A stretch of DNA of 64,000 nt from Nepenthes gracilis (GCA_033239525.1 BSYO01000033.1:8113501-8177500); one strand, 5' to 3'; shown: positions 12,393-24,606, counted from the stretch's first letter. The notes: generated by a model from the sequence alone, not told the origin. Numbers and translations are program-made.

Positions 12393-12654
12393 GGTTGAGA
12401 TCGACCCAGGCCCGGAAAGGGCTGCTTGCGGAGGGTGCTGACCGGAAATGGCTACCTGCGGAGGTGCTGACTTACTGTCAGAGTGGAGTGAAGCGTCGCA
12501 AGGGGAAGCCGCCGAGTGAAGTGCCGCAGAAGTGGAGCCGCCGAGGTCTGTGGCGGTTGAAGTGTATCTGGAGTCATCGTGGAAGAGTTTGCCATTTAGT
12601 GTGGAACTGGATGGAACGGTAAAAAGAACAGTGGATTCAGCAGGGTCAAGGACG

Positions 12655-12865
12655 GAGCTGTGTAGGGCCAAGGGTAGAGCCAGCAGGGCCAACGGCGGAG
12701 GGCCAAGGGCGGAGCTGAGCAGGACCAACGGCGGAACCAGCAGGGTCAACGGCGGAGCTGAGGTAAAGCCAAGGGTGGATTCAGCATAGCCAAGGGCGGA
12801 GCTGAGCAGGGCCAAGGGTGGAGCCAGCAGGACCAAGGGCGGTGCCAGCAGGGCCAAGGGCTGAG
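12655..12865. repeat. 21-24-bp minisatellite in the internal region
   Basis: About nine to ten units of the form GCCAAGGGCGGAGCTGAGCAG. The Leu/Pro/Ala-rich minus-strand open frame across it is repeat-derived. Confidence 0.8.
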
Positions 12866-12954
12866 CTGACCCCGGATTCCCAGTTGAGGGGAAGCTGCCG
12901 AAAGGCAGGCGATGACGGTTGCCGGTAAAGGGCGAAGGTGTTCCCCACAAGGTC

Positions 12955-12967
12955 GTGAGGGGAAGTT
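12955..12967 (+). promoter_or_regulatory. Polypurine tract
   Basis: GTGAGGGGAAGTT lies immediately before the 3' LTR. The copia element at 23690-29165 has GTGAGGGAAAGTT at the equivalent place, a single difference. Confidence 0.75.
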
Positions 12968-14131
12968 TGTTGGGTCTGGTCACTCCCTTGTGGGTAACCC
13001 AACAAACTGGTTCGTCATCGGAGGATTTCCGGAGAACAAATGATGGAGTTCATTTGATGGAAATCCGGAGAACATTAGCCGGTCAACGGATGTTGACCGG
13101 TTGGAAGGCAAATTCCGGTCAACAGGAGGTTGACCGTCTAGGGCTGCAGGAGCACTGATGGCAGACTGGCAGTAGAAGACGGTCAACGAGAGGTTGACCG
13201 GATCCGGTCAACGGAGGGTTGACCGGATGGCAGCTGGAGTATTGCTGGAAGATGGACGGGCAGCAGAAGACGGTCAACGTAAAGTTGAACGGCTGAGCAA
13301 CTGGCCTTGAAGATTGTGGAAGATGGGCACCGGCAGAGATGATGTCTTTCCGTGATTGGTCGACAAGTGGGCGGTTGGGTCATGCAGAGCACTTGTCTCG
13401 CATTCTGCGGAGAGTTAGTGGACAGGTTGCAGAATTAGTGGGGGACAGGCGTTTGTCCACACACAACCTGCCTATTGGCTGAAGGCCTGCAGGAAGCTCG
13501 GAAACTGGTAATGACGTGGCACCTATTATCTGACAGAAGACTAGCTGGGCAGATGGGATTAGGTGGAGCCAGGACGTCTTTATATGGGCACCAGGAGCTT
13601 CCAAAGTGTGTGTGAAAACCACCAAGTGTGGCCAGCAAGTGTGGCCAAGGAGGTGAGGTCAAGTCCGGTGAAGGCCTTGAGAGCACCATGGCCGAGCATT
13701 CGCCGGGGCTTGTGTAGCCAGGGGCGCTGTGCGCCGGCCGCCTTGTGCGGGGGTGAAACGGCGGGCTGCCGTTTCACCAACACTTGTAAAATGTAGAGAG
13801 GAGTGCACCACCAGTGAGAGAGAGAAGTAAGAAAAACAGAGAGTAAAAGAGAGGAGTGTTTCCTGTTTACTCCGGTGAGGTTTTTCCTTGTTATTCTCGG
13901 GTGTGTAGCGGATACTCCATCTCGGGGGTTTGTAACCCATTTTACATAGTGGATTTATTGGTGGATTTTGTGTCCCGTGGTTTTTCCTCTTCGATTGGGA
14001 AGGGGTTTCACGTTAAAAATGCTGTGCATCCCTTGTTCCTTGTTCCTACTAAATGGTGGCTGTCGATGACGGGGGGTTCGGGTTTTCCGCTGCTGCCGGA
14101 TCTGGTGGATCCGGGTCTTCCGACCCCAACA
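12968..14131 (+). repeat. 3' LTR of the non-autonomous element (1164 bp)
   Basis: Nearly identical to the 5' LTR. The TATA-like TTTATATGG is near 13579. Confidence 0.9.
13079..13292. promoter_or_regulatory. Array of inverted TTGACC pairs, 3' LTR
   Basis: The same five-pair array as in the 5' LTR. The last GTTGACC has changed to GTTGAAC, leaving nine intact cores. Confidence 0.6.
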
Positions 14132-14136
14132 AGTTC

Positions 14137-14240
14137 CTTTGGCATTTATGGTCTCCGGATATGATCCCCAAGGTCTCTGGAAAATTCCTTTGGCATTTAA
14201 GGTCTCCGGATATCATTCTCAAGGTCTTCGAAAGGGTTCA
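14137..14240. repeat. ~51-bp tandem repeat, right part
   Basis: Continuation of the array at 10850-11149 after the inserted LTR element and its AGTTC duplication. Confidence 0.75.
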
Positions 14241-14329
14241 TGATCTTCAGAAGATTTGGCATTTGATCTCCAGATTTTTGTGATTCAGCCGTTCAAACCG
14301 GCCATCATCCCCTTATGAATACCAGGCCA

Positions 14330-14505
14330 TTTCAAAAGCAGCCGTGCACTCCCCTAAAGCAGCCCGGTAGATTGCTTCCTTGAAAGCTACCCAGCAAATT
14401 CTTCGCAAAAGCAGCCCGGCATTTTCCTTCTCAAAAGCAGCTTGGCATTTACCTCACAAAAGCAGGCCAGCATTTTGTCTTACAAAGCAGGCCAGCATTT
14501 TGATG
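14330..14505. repeat. ~30-bp tandem repeat (AAAGCAGCCCGGCATTTT type)
   Basis: About six units of AAAGCAG-CC-G-CATTTT with short variable spacers. Downstream to 15100 there are further inverted GGTCAA/TTGACC-like pairs. Confidence 0.65.
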
Positions 14506-15275
14506 CCCAATAGCCGGTCGACGCTCCCTTATTTCGATCAACTCATGGTCTCCGGAAGAATTGTCATTTGGGCCGGTCAAGAGGCTGCTTGACCGGATGT
14601 TATGGCCAAAAGCAATGTCTTCCCATGGCTGCAGCCAGCAGTAGTCGGCTTCTACGGCTGTAACCAGAAGCCACTTCCATTTTAGCCAGCCTTTGTGCCT
14701 TAAGCCACCGGCTGCTTGACTGAAGCCACAGCCTTCTCCAGCTGCTACGCGGCTCTACCTTCCAACGGCGGCTGAAGCAGCCGGTTCTTCTCAGCTGAAA
14801 TATTTGTAATGCTCCCATTTGGCTGGTTAACGGGTATTGACTTGGCAAATTTCTTTCTTCTTTGCATTTAGTCGGTTACTCAAAAATGCCGATCAATATT
14901 TTGACCAAGCAAATTATCATGGAGATGGTGCTGGGTGCCCAAAACGGCGGTCAATATTTTTGATCGGGGAATTTGGACATTCCTCGTTTAAAAGCACACC
15001 GGCATATTTATGATAAGCTAGGAAAGTTGTGCGTACTTGGGCAAAAATCCAATTCAGCTGGTCAATCATATTGATCGGCCACTTCTATCTTCACCTATTC
15101 TACGATTCCCGTCGGTTCATCACATTAATTTTTCAGCCGGTACACTATTAATTCCCAGTCTACTATTCTTGTCATTAGCAGATAATTTCTTGGCCACGAT
15201 GACTTCTTAATATTTCTCCTACAAATCTTGATTATACGACCTTAATTATTATATGTGAAAACTGGGACATTACAC

Positions 15276-15841
15276 ATTTGTCGCTAGACTTCAGCAATGA
15301 AATTGCATTTGAAGAATAGATGGTCATGACTTTCAATCTCATTGCTGCACAAGGGGCAACTGTATGAAAGATTCATGAAGGATCTAAGATGGTTCAAAGT
15401 ACTAAACCGTCCACGAATACACAACCATAGAATAAAAGTATGAGCAGCGATGTGTTGAAATCCCTAGACAAGAGAGGCCCACTCAACCTTTCTTTTCCTG
15501 CCCTGAAACAGCTTGTAAGTAGATCTAACGGAGAACCTTCCATCTTTACTGGCTTGCCACTTGATCGAATCACACTTAGCCGGGTTTGGTACATACTGAG
15601 ACATGCTATCAATAATGGCAGACACCTCCATATCATAAGCATTGGGCCATCTCCATTTGCCTTGATGAATAATGTCCTTAACCTTAGTGTTAAGAGGAAG
15701 ACCTGTAACCGTCATCAGTCTTAGAGAGAACATTTTACAAAGCACTCCTTTTGGGTGCCAATTATTGAGCGATAAGAACGTTTCAGTACCATCACCAATA
15801 ATATACTGAATGCATTTGCAAATCTCTGCACAAATGTTCAT
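15276..15841 (-). pseudogene. LINE zf-RVT fragment, second half of a split LINE
   Basis: The minus-strand reading, with frame changes, gives IIGDGTETFLSLNNWHPKG and then CPLCSNEIESHDHLFFKC. These match the G-x-G-x-x-x-x-x-W-x-DNWHP region and the zinc-knuckle C-x2-C..E-x-H-x-HLFF-x-C of plant L1-type LINE ORF2 C-termini (zf-RVT family). The protein continues at 5149 on the other side of the 10.1-kb insertion. Homology stops near 15850, consistent with the 5' truncation usual for LINE copies. Confidence 0.75.
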
Positions 15842-15849
15842 GATCTTCT

Positions 15850-17408
15850 ATATATGGCTTTAATAAAATATGTTATATTTTTTTCTATATATGGCTTTAA
15901 CAGTAAATTTATTAGATTGGTAGATTTGGTTATATTTGGTGAAGGCTCCGAGTTAGCATTAGAGGTGGCATGTGGGTGGGCACTTGAATGCTAGTGAACT
16001 TGATTGAGTTTTTGGTCCAAATTTTAGGCAAAATGTCCAGGTGATATCATATTATGGTCTGTATGGTATAAAGAGTTGTGATGGGCTCAATGAGATGCTA
16101 CAAGTCAAATATTTAGCATATTCGTTGGAGCTTTTCTCGCTCTTCTCGATGATGATTTTTTTTTTGTGTTATTTGATAACATGTGTAAATTCTTGGTAAC
16201 TATGGTTGAGTAAAGAAGATTGCATAAAACTAATACGGTTTCAAGTATTATAAAATTTATGAAACAGTAGTATAGTTTACAGTTATCTGATATTGAATCT
16301 ATATTCGATTGAATTGAGGTCTAATGCTTCATAGAGAGATGCTTGCAATTATATAACCATCGTATGAAGTGGTATCGAGAAATACCATGTTAATAGATAT
16401 TGGGTTTGGCATTTAATTTTATTTTCTATACCCGGTGTAGGTAGAGAAGATTTAGACATTGTGTGTCCTATAAACTATATGGACGGAGAGGATTTGAGCA
16501 TGGTGAATATCCTCAATGGTCGGATTGGATTCCAACATTTGGTTTCCTTTTCCTTATGTTGGTGGAGAAGAGTACAAGTGTGTAAAATGTGTGCTCACCC
16601 ATAATGGCAAAGTTTTAGAACACTATTGCTTTGGTCATATGTCAAACTTACAAATATCAGTCACCTCATATTATTAATCCAGCAATCCAGCAAAAATACG
16701 TAGCCATTGGTCAACAATAATAATAAGATCCGATAATATGAATATTATATCTCATTGTTATTGAGACTTCTATTGATATTGGTTCCATGGAATACATGTT
16801 ATTATTAAAATCCAGATTCTATGAGAATCCTTATTACCTTCGTTGTGTTCGAGTTCGATGGAACTTTTCAATTGGTGACCTTTGTAATTGTTCTTGAGTT
16901 GTAGTTACATTGAGTTGTGAACTATCAAATAAAATTTATCATTGATCTTATCGTTATTCTATTTGTGTACTTTGATGTTGTTTATCTAAGATAGTTATTA
17001 ATCTTGATTTATTGTTGTTTATATTACTTGCTAAGTATTAGCTCACTTTAATATTTTTTTGTTGACTCCAAATTAGAGCCAAGATCATAGAGCTAACGGG
17101 GTCGTATATTTGCTATAAGATTATCAAGTAGATAGGATCCTGAAAGCTAGTTTCTTTATTATTGAGTATTGGAGAAGATTTATTTTTCAGACAATATAAA
17201 TATTATTTTCAAGATTGTGACTCTTAGAGTTTGTTTGATGTACTTGGATTTTATTTTCCTCAACATGTGCAAAAATTTAGAGTTATAAAATAAATGGTTT
17301 GTTATTGAGATATTTTTATGCATGATGAATTTATGATGATTTATATGGTTTAAGGTTCCGCATGTGCGGTTCGAGCCAGGTTAGGAGGTTGGTGTCCGAG
17401 TCATCACA
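15850..17408. repeat. LTR-like diverged repeat, borders unsure
   Basis: No coding sequence. Parts match 38.5-40.08 kb by eye, for example a GACTCCAAATTAGAGC-like phrase at 17064 against GGCTCCAAATTAGATT at 39757, and TATCGAGA-GTAC-like phrases. Both stretches end in a -TCACA-type terminus (17408 and 40085). They are probably diverged LTRs of one gypsy family. No TSD was found. Confidence 0.4.
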
Positions 17409-17725
17409 TTAGCATTCACTAATTGTCCTGGCCTTTGGTTCCACGACACCTATTTTTTTTCCGCACTTTAAGATTCAATTATGTGTAAAAACAACTTACA
17501 AAATTCTGGGGAATAACTCCAAAAGAAATGTCTCTATTGCTAATTCTTGATCCTAGATATTGAAAGGGAATTCAAACATTTAACCACTAAAACTGTATTG
17601 CAAGTTTAACAATTCATGGGGCAAGATGGTAAACCTACAATTAAAAGGTGGTGATGCTAAGAGTGATGACTTACGTTGCTTCAAGCAATAGTGAAATTGC
17701 ATGAACTTAACCGAGATGCGCTAAA
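17409..17725. other. No gene recognised
   Basis: Intergenic or intronic sequence downstream of the minus-strand exon candidate at 17730. Nothing distinctive. Confidence 0.4.
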
Positions 17726-17729
17726 ATGT

Positions 17730-18165
17730 CTAAGACTCAATGCTGTAGCTCCTTCTCATGGCTTCCTTCCTGCTGCGGATAAATTCATCGGACTTGTCAT
17801 TAATGTTGGAAACAGATCTCAAAACAGGCATCCCTTGCCTAGGAGCCTTTAGAGTAGCAGTAGGTTTCACATCTTCGTCTTCCTTGCCGAATGTTACTGC
17901 TTTCCCTTTGCCTAAACTCTGTTCCATACGTGTAATTGTCTCCCTTTCAACTGCACTGCCCTTCCTTTTATGGCCTCTTTCTCTGACCCCATTTGCAAAA
18001 CTGGGCTCTTGGACTCGAGGGAGCTCCCTTCTAGAAGCTTTGTCCTTGTGCAGGGCTTCTTCCTGTCCTATCATTGATGCCAACTTCTTGACATCAGGTG
18101 TTGGCATGAACTTGGACTTAATTTCGGAGCCTGGGGAGTCCATTGAGTGCCCATGAGAAGGACCG
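17730..18165 (-). CDS. Orphan C-terminal exon, unidentified plant protein
   Basis: The minus-strand frame ends at a stop at 17730. Its last ~145 codons look like genuine coding sequence: mixed charged composition, no repeats, and a C-terminus SNINDKSDEFIRSRKEAMRR. That tail resembles the short basic D-x-F-I-R-x-x-K/R tails found at the C-termini of several plant proteins of unknown role (such as DUF761-type), but the match is too weak to name. The frame stays open upstream to 18491, but that part runs through a (CA)n tract and is unlikely to be coding. The 5' border near 18165 is a guess at an acceptor site. No upstream exon is recognisable among the repeats, so this may be a gene fragment. 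Confidence 0.35.
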
Positions 18166-18470
18166 TCGATGGGCACTTGGAATGAGCCAAAGGTCTCTGG
18201 ATTGCAGAGGGTGGTCTCATGCCTTAGGCATCGGCCTCGAACCAACAGGACGTTTAGGATGAAACTGCCAAGCCTTTGGCAAATGCCAAGGGGCTGGTAA
18301 CTGCTGTTCCTTTCCTGCATTTTGCATGGATAGATTATATTGTGAGGCTTGGATGTCTGATTGGGAAGAACGGTTTCTATATGAACATCAAACAGTAGAT
18401 TGTGAAATTCTATTCTTGGGAGGTGAGGAAACGTAAAGGTATAAAATGGTGATTTTTTCATTATATAATA

Positions 18471-18490
18471 CACACACACACACACACACA
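18471..18490. repeat. (CA)n microsatellite
   Basis: An uninterrupted alternating CA run. Confidence 0.95.
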
Positions 18491-18685
18491 TATTTTAACT
18501 CCTTAAATAGGTTTTCATTTTGTATAATTTATTTTGGTACCTTTATTGCAATGATAAGCATAGAAATACCTTGCTTGATGCTCTCATATTCCTAACTACC
18601 ACACGCTAATGAAAATCAACTTGTATTAAAAAATACAACCCCAAGTCCAGAACATAAATCTCCTTTTTAGGCTCCAGAAAAAATG

Positions 18686-20390
<1,705 letters not shown>

Positions 20391-20394
20391 GGCT

Positions 20395-20547
20395 CGAGCG
20401 GGGCATTGGCAGAAAGGTAAACGCAAGGTTTGTGGGATTATTGCTTGAGTGGGAACTTGGAATAAAGTTATGCACCAGGTTTGCTTGATTGTTTCTTGGG
20501 TGGGAAATTGGTAGGGAGTTACATGCGAGGTTTGCTTGAGCATATGA
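20395..20547. repeat. 51-bp tandem repeat, three copies
   Basis: Three diverged 51-bp units (20395, 20446, 20497), each with G-GTGGGA--TTGG and AGGTTTGCTTGA. The period is a multiple of three, so the minus strand reads a 17-residue repeat, but no real gene is evident. Confidence 0.75.
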
Positions 20548-20669
20548 GGGTCTTGGAGTATAAATCTAGCGTAGTTTTGTCATTTCAATGACTGTGAATC
20601 CATCTTTCAGAATACCTATCATCTTAGATTCAACCCCACTGAATTCCTGGTGAAATGCTTTTTTACCCT

Positions 20670-21403
20670 TGTTGAGGTCACTCCCTCGTGGTATCTTTGT
20701 CCGCGGACTCATAAGGAGGAAAAGGACACGGATTTTTTGAGTAGTTCGAGAAACCTGTCAAGACGGACGATGACTCATTGGAGGCATCTGGAAGCCTAGG
20801 CGTTGACTCTCTCTCTCCGTAGGCTTGCTGTAACTGCGTTTTGTAGGTGGGCAGTTCACCCACTCTGATTGTAGGCGACTGCAACTTCCAAGGTGTTAAG
20901 CCTGCCACTCTGGCACGCCAGGCGTGCGCCTACCGTGGCATGCCTAAGGGCGTGGTCCTGCCACTCTACTGCTAATAGGGTGGCTGGCCGAGCATTAGGC
21001 CCCTTGTATATACAAAGGCTTGTACCCTTACTTGTCTTTGGTGTCTCAGAGTGCTGTGTCTTGAAGAGCAGTCTTAGAGTGAGCTTTGAGAGAGCTGTGG
21101 GCAAGCCTTGTTGTAAAGATAGAGAGAAAAACACTTTTCAGAGAGAAATTGAGAGATATATACACTTGTAATTGTTTTTCTTTGTTTGAGCTTATATTGC
21201 TAACATTCTTGTAAACAATCTATACTTTATAGTGTATTCTTTGGTGGTTTTTCCCTTAGTTGAAGAAGAGTCTTTTCATGTTAAAAATTTCGTGTATAAT
21301 TCTCTCGTTTTTTTATCTCTATTATTGGTCGTCCGTCCAAGAGCTCTGCTCTGTCCGAGTGTTTTGTCTGCTCGGTCACCGTATCTTCCGTTTTGCGCCA
21401 ACA
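20670..21403 (+). mobile_element. Solo LTR, copia-type, 734 bp, TSD ACCCT/ACCCC
   Basis: Begins TGTTGAGGTCACTCCC and ends GCGCCAACA. It is flanked by ACCCT (20665-20669) and ACCCC (21404-21408), one mismatch. It has a TATATA-like promoter site near 21007 and a TTTTTCC..GTTAAAAAT leader near its 3' end, as in the other copia LTRs here. There is no internal region. Confidence 0.65.
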
Positions 21404-21408
21404 ACCCC

Positions 21409-21910
21409 TTTGTCATTTCAATGAGGCATACTGTTATTTATTGACAGTACGATGCTTATAATTAAACGATCACTTCAACAATACATGTCACGCTTGTAAT
21501 GGATAAGGAAAAATCTATCCAACCGATATGTTCTTCCACCTATACTTGAAAGAGCCATTTATTCCAACGCATGCGGGCATGCAGTTTGATGCGCACTGCA
21601 CTCTTTTTTCCGCCTAAATATGCTTTGAAATACTCACAAGCTGTTACTATAATATTCATTTAGTTACATGGCTGCCAACTGACTAATAGCAGTCCTGGTT
21701 ATTCCCTTCTAAATTCTTCCATGACCCAACTCATCCTGGTTTGCCAGCTCTGTCCTGATATGTCCTGCTTTGCTTGCTCTTGCATATGACCTGCTGGTTT
21801 GGATTTGTGTTAGTTGACAGGTAACATCTGTCATCTTTGATAAGTGAAGCTTCCAGCCCTAATGTGCTTCTTCTATGTCTGCTTCTTCAACCTGTATATC
21901 ATATCCGGTA
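21409..21910. other. No gene recognised
   Basis: No supported feature. It may contain the remaining 3' part of the gypsy remnant that follows. Confidence 0.4.
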
Positions 21911-21914
21911 TTAT

Positions 21915-22149
21915 TATGTAATGAATACCCTTCCCTTAGCAACATTTTTTCCCTCAAGGATGAAAGATGGAAATTGCTTCATGATAGAAGAAGAGTCTTC
22001 CCATTTGGCTTCTAATACATCCATGTTAGTCCAGTGAATGAGCCACTGTGTTACCTGAGAGGAGCCTCTTTGTTCAGTTCTTTTGGACAAGACTTGCAAT
22101 GGTTCCACCAGAAAGGAATTTTGATATGTAAGTAAGGACAAAGTCTGCT
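21915..22149 (-). pseudogene. Gypsy (chromovirus-like) chromodomain remnant
   Basis: The minus-strand translation contains VTQWLIHWTNMDVLEAKWED and ends near a QFPSF string. This matches the chromodomain at the C-terminus of chromoviral integrases (usual pattern V-x-x-W-x-x-x-x-x-x-x-ATWED). It is the last part of a decayed gypsy pol whose upstream part lies beyond the solo LTR at 22150-22855. Removing that LTR and one CTGCT copy rejoins the reading frame across the site. Confidence 0.75.
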
Positions 22150-22855
22150 TGTTGGGATTCGACCCGAATACACACAACCTGGTATAACGGAACAAAATCC
22201 AAACCTCTAGTCAACCGTCAACCCCGAACTTGTGAACACAAGAAACACAACAATACACAATATTTTTAATGTAAAAAACTCTTTTCAATTAAAGAAAAAA
22301 TTATATGACAAATTTTAAAATAATCCACAATAATAATAATAGTACTGGTTATAAGAACCCCTTCTGAAATCCCTTTGCTACAATCCCGATTAAAAAATTG
22401 TTGATTACAATCCTCTCAACACACCCAACAACCTACAGAAAAAATATAATGAGAAATAAAAACAATCAAATTAAATACGCTCTAAAAATTTCTTTAGAAT
22501 AACGTATCTAACCTTGACGAAAAATAAAACTCAGACCTCAACCGGATGTCAAACATTTTCCTCTTCTGTCTTCTTCTCTTCTCTCTCTTTGTGCGGTGCT
22601 CCTTATATGAGATTTGATTTCGAAATACCCTAAAAACATAAAGCATATATTTTTATACTGCGAACCGCGCTCGGGCTCCCCTTGAGCACGGGCTCCACAG
22701 TCTTCGGCACTCAAGCACCCCTGTTTTCTGCACTGGTGCCCCCCGAGAGCTTACTGCAAGTACAAAGTGCACACGAACACCGTAATCCTCGTGTAAACCT
22801 CCGATGACAATCTATTTGTTATTTGAATCCACAATGGTGTGACCAAAATCCAGCA
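22150..22855 (-). mobile_element. Solo LTR, copia-type, 706 bp, TSD CTGCT
   Basis: Starts TGTTGGGATTCG and ends ATCCAGCA, with a perfect CTGCT duplication at 22145-22149 and 22856-22860. Read on the minus strand it opens TGCTGG..TTGGTCAC, like the other copia LTRs in this window, and has a leader with a run of Ts followed by ACATTAAAAAT near its 3' end. It interrupts the gypsy pol remnant. Confidence 0.85.
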
Positions 22856-22860
22856 CTGCT

Positions 22861-23689
22861 TTGGTTGATGTTGATTCTCAATATACTTCTTAAGCAATGA
22901 TGTATTGAAAAAAAGGATGAATTTTGCATTGTAAGTACAATGTAAGTCTTTAAGCTACTTTGCCAATCTTAGCTTCAACCGGAAAGGGTTCATAATACTT
23001 GGAGGCCAACTTCAAGGATATTATGAGAACCATGGAATTTTTGTTTATAAGGTTATAGCTCAAGATACACCATGTCGCCCACCACAAATGGTTTGTAAAC
23101 TTATGTTTATCAGGAAAGGTCTGCATACAACTTTGCAGCAATATCAGGTATTCTTTGAGGAATTGGTTTAGTAATTGACTATTTTGAAGATATGTTTGGA
23201 CCAGAGCAAAGAGAGTATAAACATGGTGGTCAATAGATAGATAAGGTGAGAGATAACCACAAAGTGCTTGAAAATGGAACATTTTAATGGCAATATGAAA
23301 GGCAGAATTGTGCCACCATTCTACCAATGGTAGGCAATGATACCAACTGTGTGGTTCATGACTTGTGACGCATCTTAAGTAACCTTCTAACATTTGGTTA
23401 ATCATTTCATATTAACCATTAGTCTGGGAATGATAAGTTGTGGGTAAGTGAATTTTGCTTCTAGAGCTTCGAAGAGTGTTTTCCAAAAGTTGCTTGCAGA
23501 AATTTTATCCCTATCAGAGATTATGATAACTGGTAAGCCATACAATTTGATAATATTTATGCAAGATGTGAAACGGTTGTTTAAGAGAGAGGGAGTGTGC
23601 ATATTTGGTGAAATTGTCCACCATTACCATGATGGTGTCCTTATCTTATGAGATTGGAAGGTGTTAAATGAAATCCATAGAGACCATAG
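22861..23689 (-). pseudogene. Gypsy integrase core remnant
   Basis: The minus-strand frames give LYGLPVIIISDRDKISASNFW (integrase catalytic core, with the second catalytic Asp in SDRD) and, in the next frame, a YLRCVTS..LPLVEWWHNSAFH stretch and a SLKLASKYYEPF stretch that match the integrase C-terminal region of chromoviruses. Frameshifts and stops separate the pieces. The upstream zinc-binding part lies at 29166-29623 across the copia insertion. Confidence 0.8.
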
Positions 23690-24593
23690 TGTTGGAGATC
23701 AGCCAGCTAGAGTTGGACCAAGAGGAAAGAACACCATGATAATCACAAAAGGAAAAGGAGAGGGAGAAATGAGATATACACAATTTACGTAGAAATCCTA
23801 TTCGAATAAGAGGAAAAAGTTTACGAGACACTTAATCTATAAATTTTATTATAAAAAATTTTGGTTACAAAAATTCAAAGAATAGAATATAAAAATAAAA
23901 CACGACTCCTTTTATTATATTGTTATGTCCCAGAATAGCAACGATATTAATATATATATAGATGAATCTACTTCACCGGCGGTACCTACTCTACAAGTTT
24001 GTCACTTACTTTACAAGTCAATCACCTACTCTACAAGTCGGTCATTTACTCTACAAGTCGATCACCTACTCTGTAAGTCAGCCACTTAATTTGCAAGTCG
24101 ACCACTTATTCTATAAGTCGATCACCTACTCTACAAGTCAACTACTTACTCTGCAAGTCGACCACTTAGTCTACAAGTCGATCACCTACTCTGGACTTTG
24201 CAGGTGATTTGTTATATCTACACACCTGCTTACTAGTAAATCGTAGTCGACCTTCAGTGCCTTCAGTCCGGCCAGCCCCTTTTTGGTCCAATTGGGCTCA
24301 TCAGCTTGGTGTCCTCGTGAGGCTATCCACATTTGGCCGATCAACTGGCCTCATTATTTGGCAGACTGGCCACAGCAGGCTGGCCTCATAATTGGCCAGC
24401 CGGCCACATCAGGATAACCGATATTATCTGGCCGACTTCATCAGGCCAACGCCATCAACCTGGCCACTCGCCATGCGTGTGAAAGCCACAATGTTCCATC
24501 TCGATATTGTACCCATATAAGTATTTGTCTAAATTTTCTGAACGGCTTGTCAACTGGATATGGGTCTACACGGGAGTGACCCATATCCCAACA
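23690..24593 (-). repeat. 3' LTR of the copia element (904 bp)
   Basis: Similar to 28437-29165 but longer. It has about four more 20-bp repeat units and extra sequence around 24300-24440. Confidence 0.85.
23981..24193. repeat. 20-bp tandem repeat in the 3' LTR, 10 copies plus a part
   Basis: Exact 20-bp period, with consensus close to ATCACCTACTCTACAAGTCG. There are no spacers, so this is not a CRISPR-type array. Confidence 0.9.
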
Positions 24594-24606
24594 AACTTTC
24601 CCTCAC
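24594..24606 (-). promoter_or_regulatory. Polypurine tract of the copia element
   Basis: The minus strand reads GTGAGGGAAAGTT immediately before the 3' LTR. Confidence 0.6.

Larger units (their letters stand above)
11155..14131 (+). mobile_element. Short non-autonomous copia-type LTR element, complete, TSD AGTTC
   Basis: Two closely similar LTRs (11155-12297 and 12968-14131) enclose only about 670 bp. Ends are TGTTGGG..CCAACA. AGTTC flanks the element at 11150-11154 and 14132-14136. An initiator-Met-type primer site follows the first LTR and a polypurine tract precedes the second. The internal part has no gag or pol, so the element would need proteins from another copy. Its LTR start, primer site and polypurine tract closely match the Tork-like copia element at 23690-29165. 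The two LTRs look very alike, suggesting a fairly recent insertion. Confidence 0.9.
5155..15270. mobile_element. 10.1-kb block inserted into a LINE; LTR-like, with two younger insertions
   Basis: The LINE is interrupted here. The direct repeat TACAC lies at 5150-5154 and 15271-15275. The block starts TGTATT and ends ..GGGACAT, so the right border may be off by a base or so. After removing the solo LTR at 8220-10733, the element at 11155-14131 and their TSD copies, about 4.6 kb remains. It has no pol coding sequence and several short tandem repeats (6305-6480, 7060-7315, 10850-11149 plus 14137-14240, 14330-14505). It could be one very long solo LTR or a non-coding large retrotransposon derivative. 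The family is not identified. Confidence 0.55.

Noticed and set aside
12345..12983. A 212-codon Leu/Pro/Ala-rich minus-strand frame
   Set aside because: Most of it is the translation of the 21-24-bp minisatellite inside the non-autonomous LTR element.
5155..15274. Right border of the large inserted block at 15274 (..GGGACATTACA)
   Set aside because: This gives a better-looking LTR end, but the following bases (CATTT) have no matching copy at the left border, whereas TACAC matches at 5150-5154 and 15271-15275.
20576..21424. The 16-bp sequence TTTGTCATTTCAATGA on both sides of the solo LTR at 20670
   Set aside because: One copy is 78 bp from the left border and the other 5 bp from the right, so it is not a target-site duplication. 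ACCCT/ACCCC fits the LTR ends better.
22950..23405. A 151-codon minus-strand frame as a host gene
   Set aside because: It matches the C-terminal region of gypsy integrase.
23981..24193. Regular 20-bp repeats that might suggest a CRISPR-like array
   Set aside because: The units are contiguous without spacers, inside a retrotransposon LTR in plant DNA.
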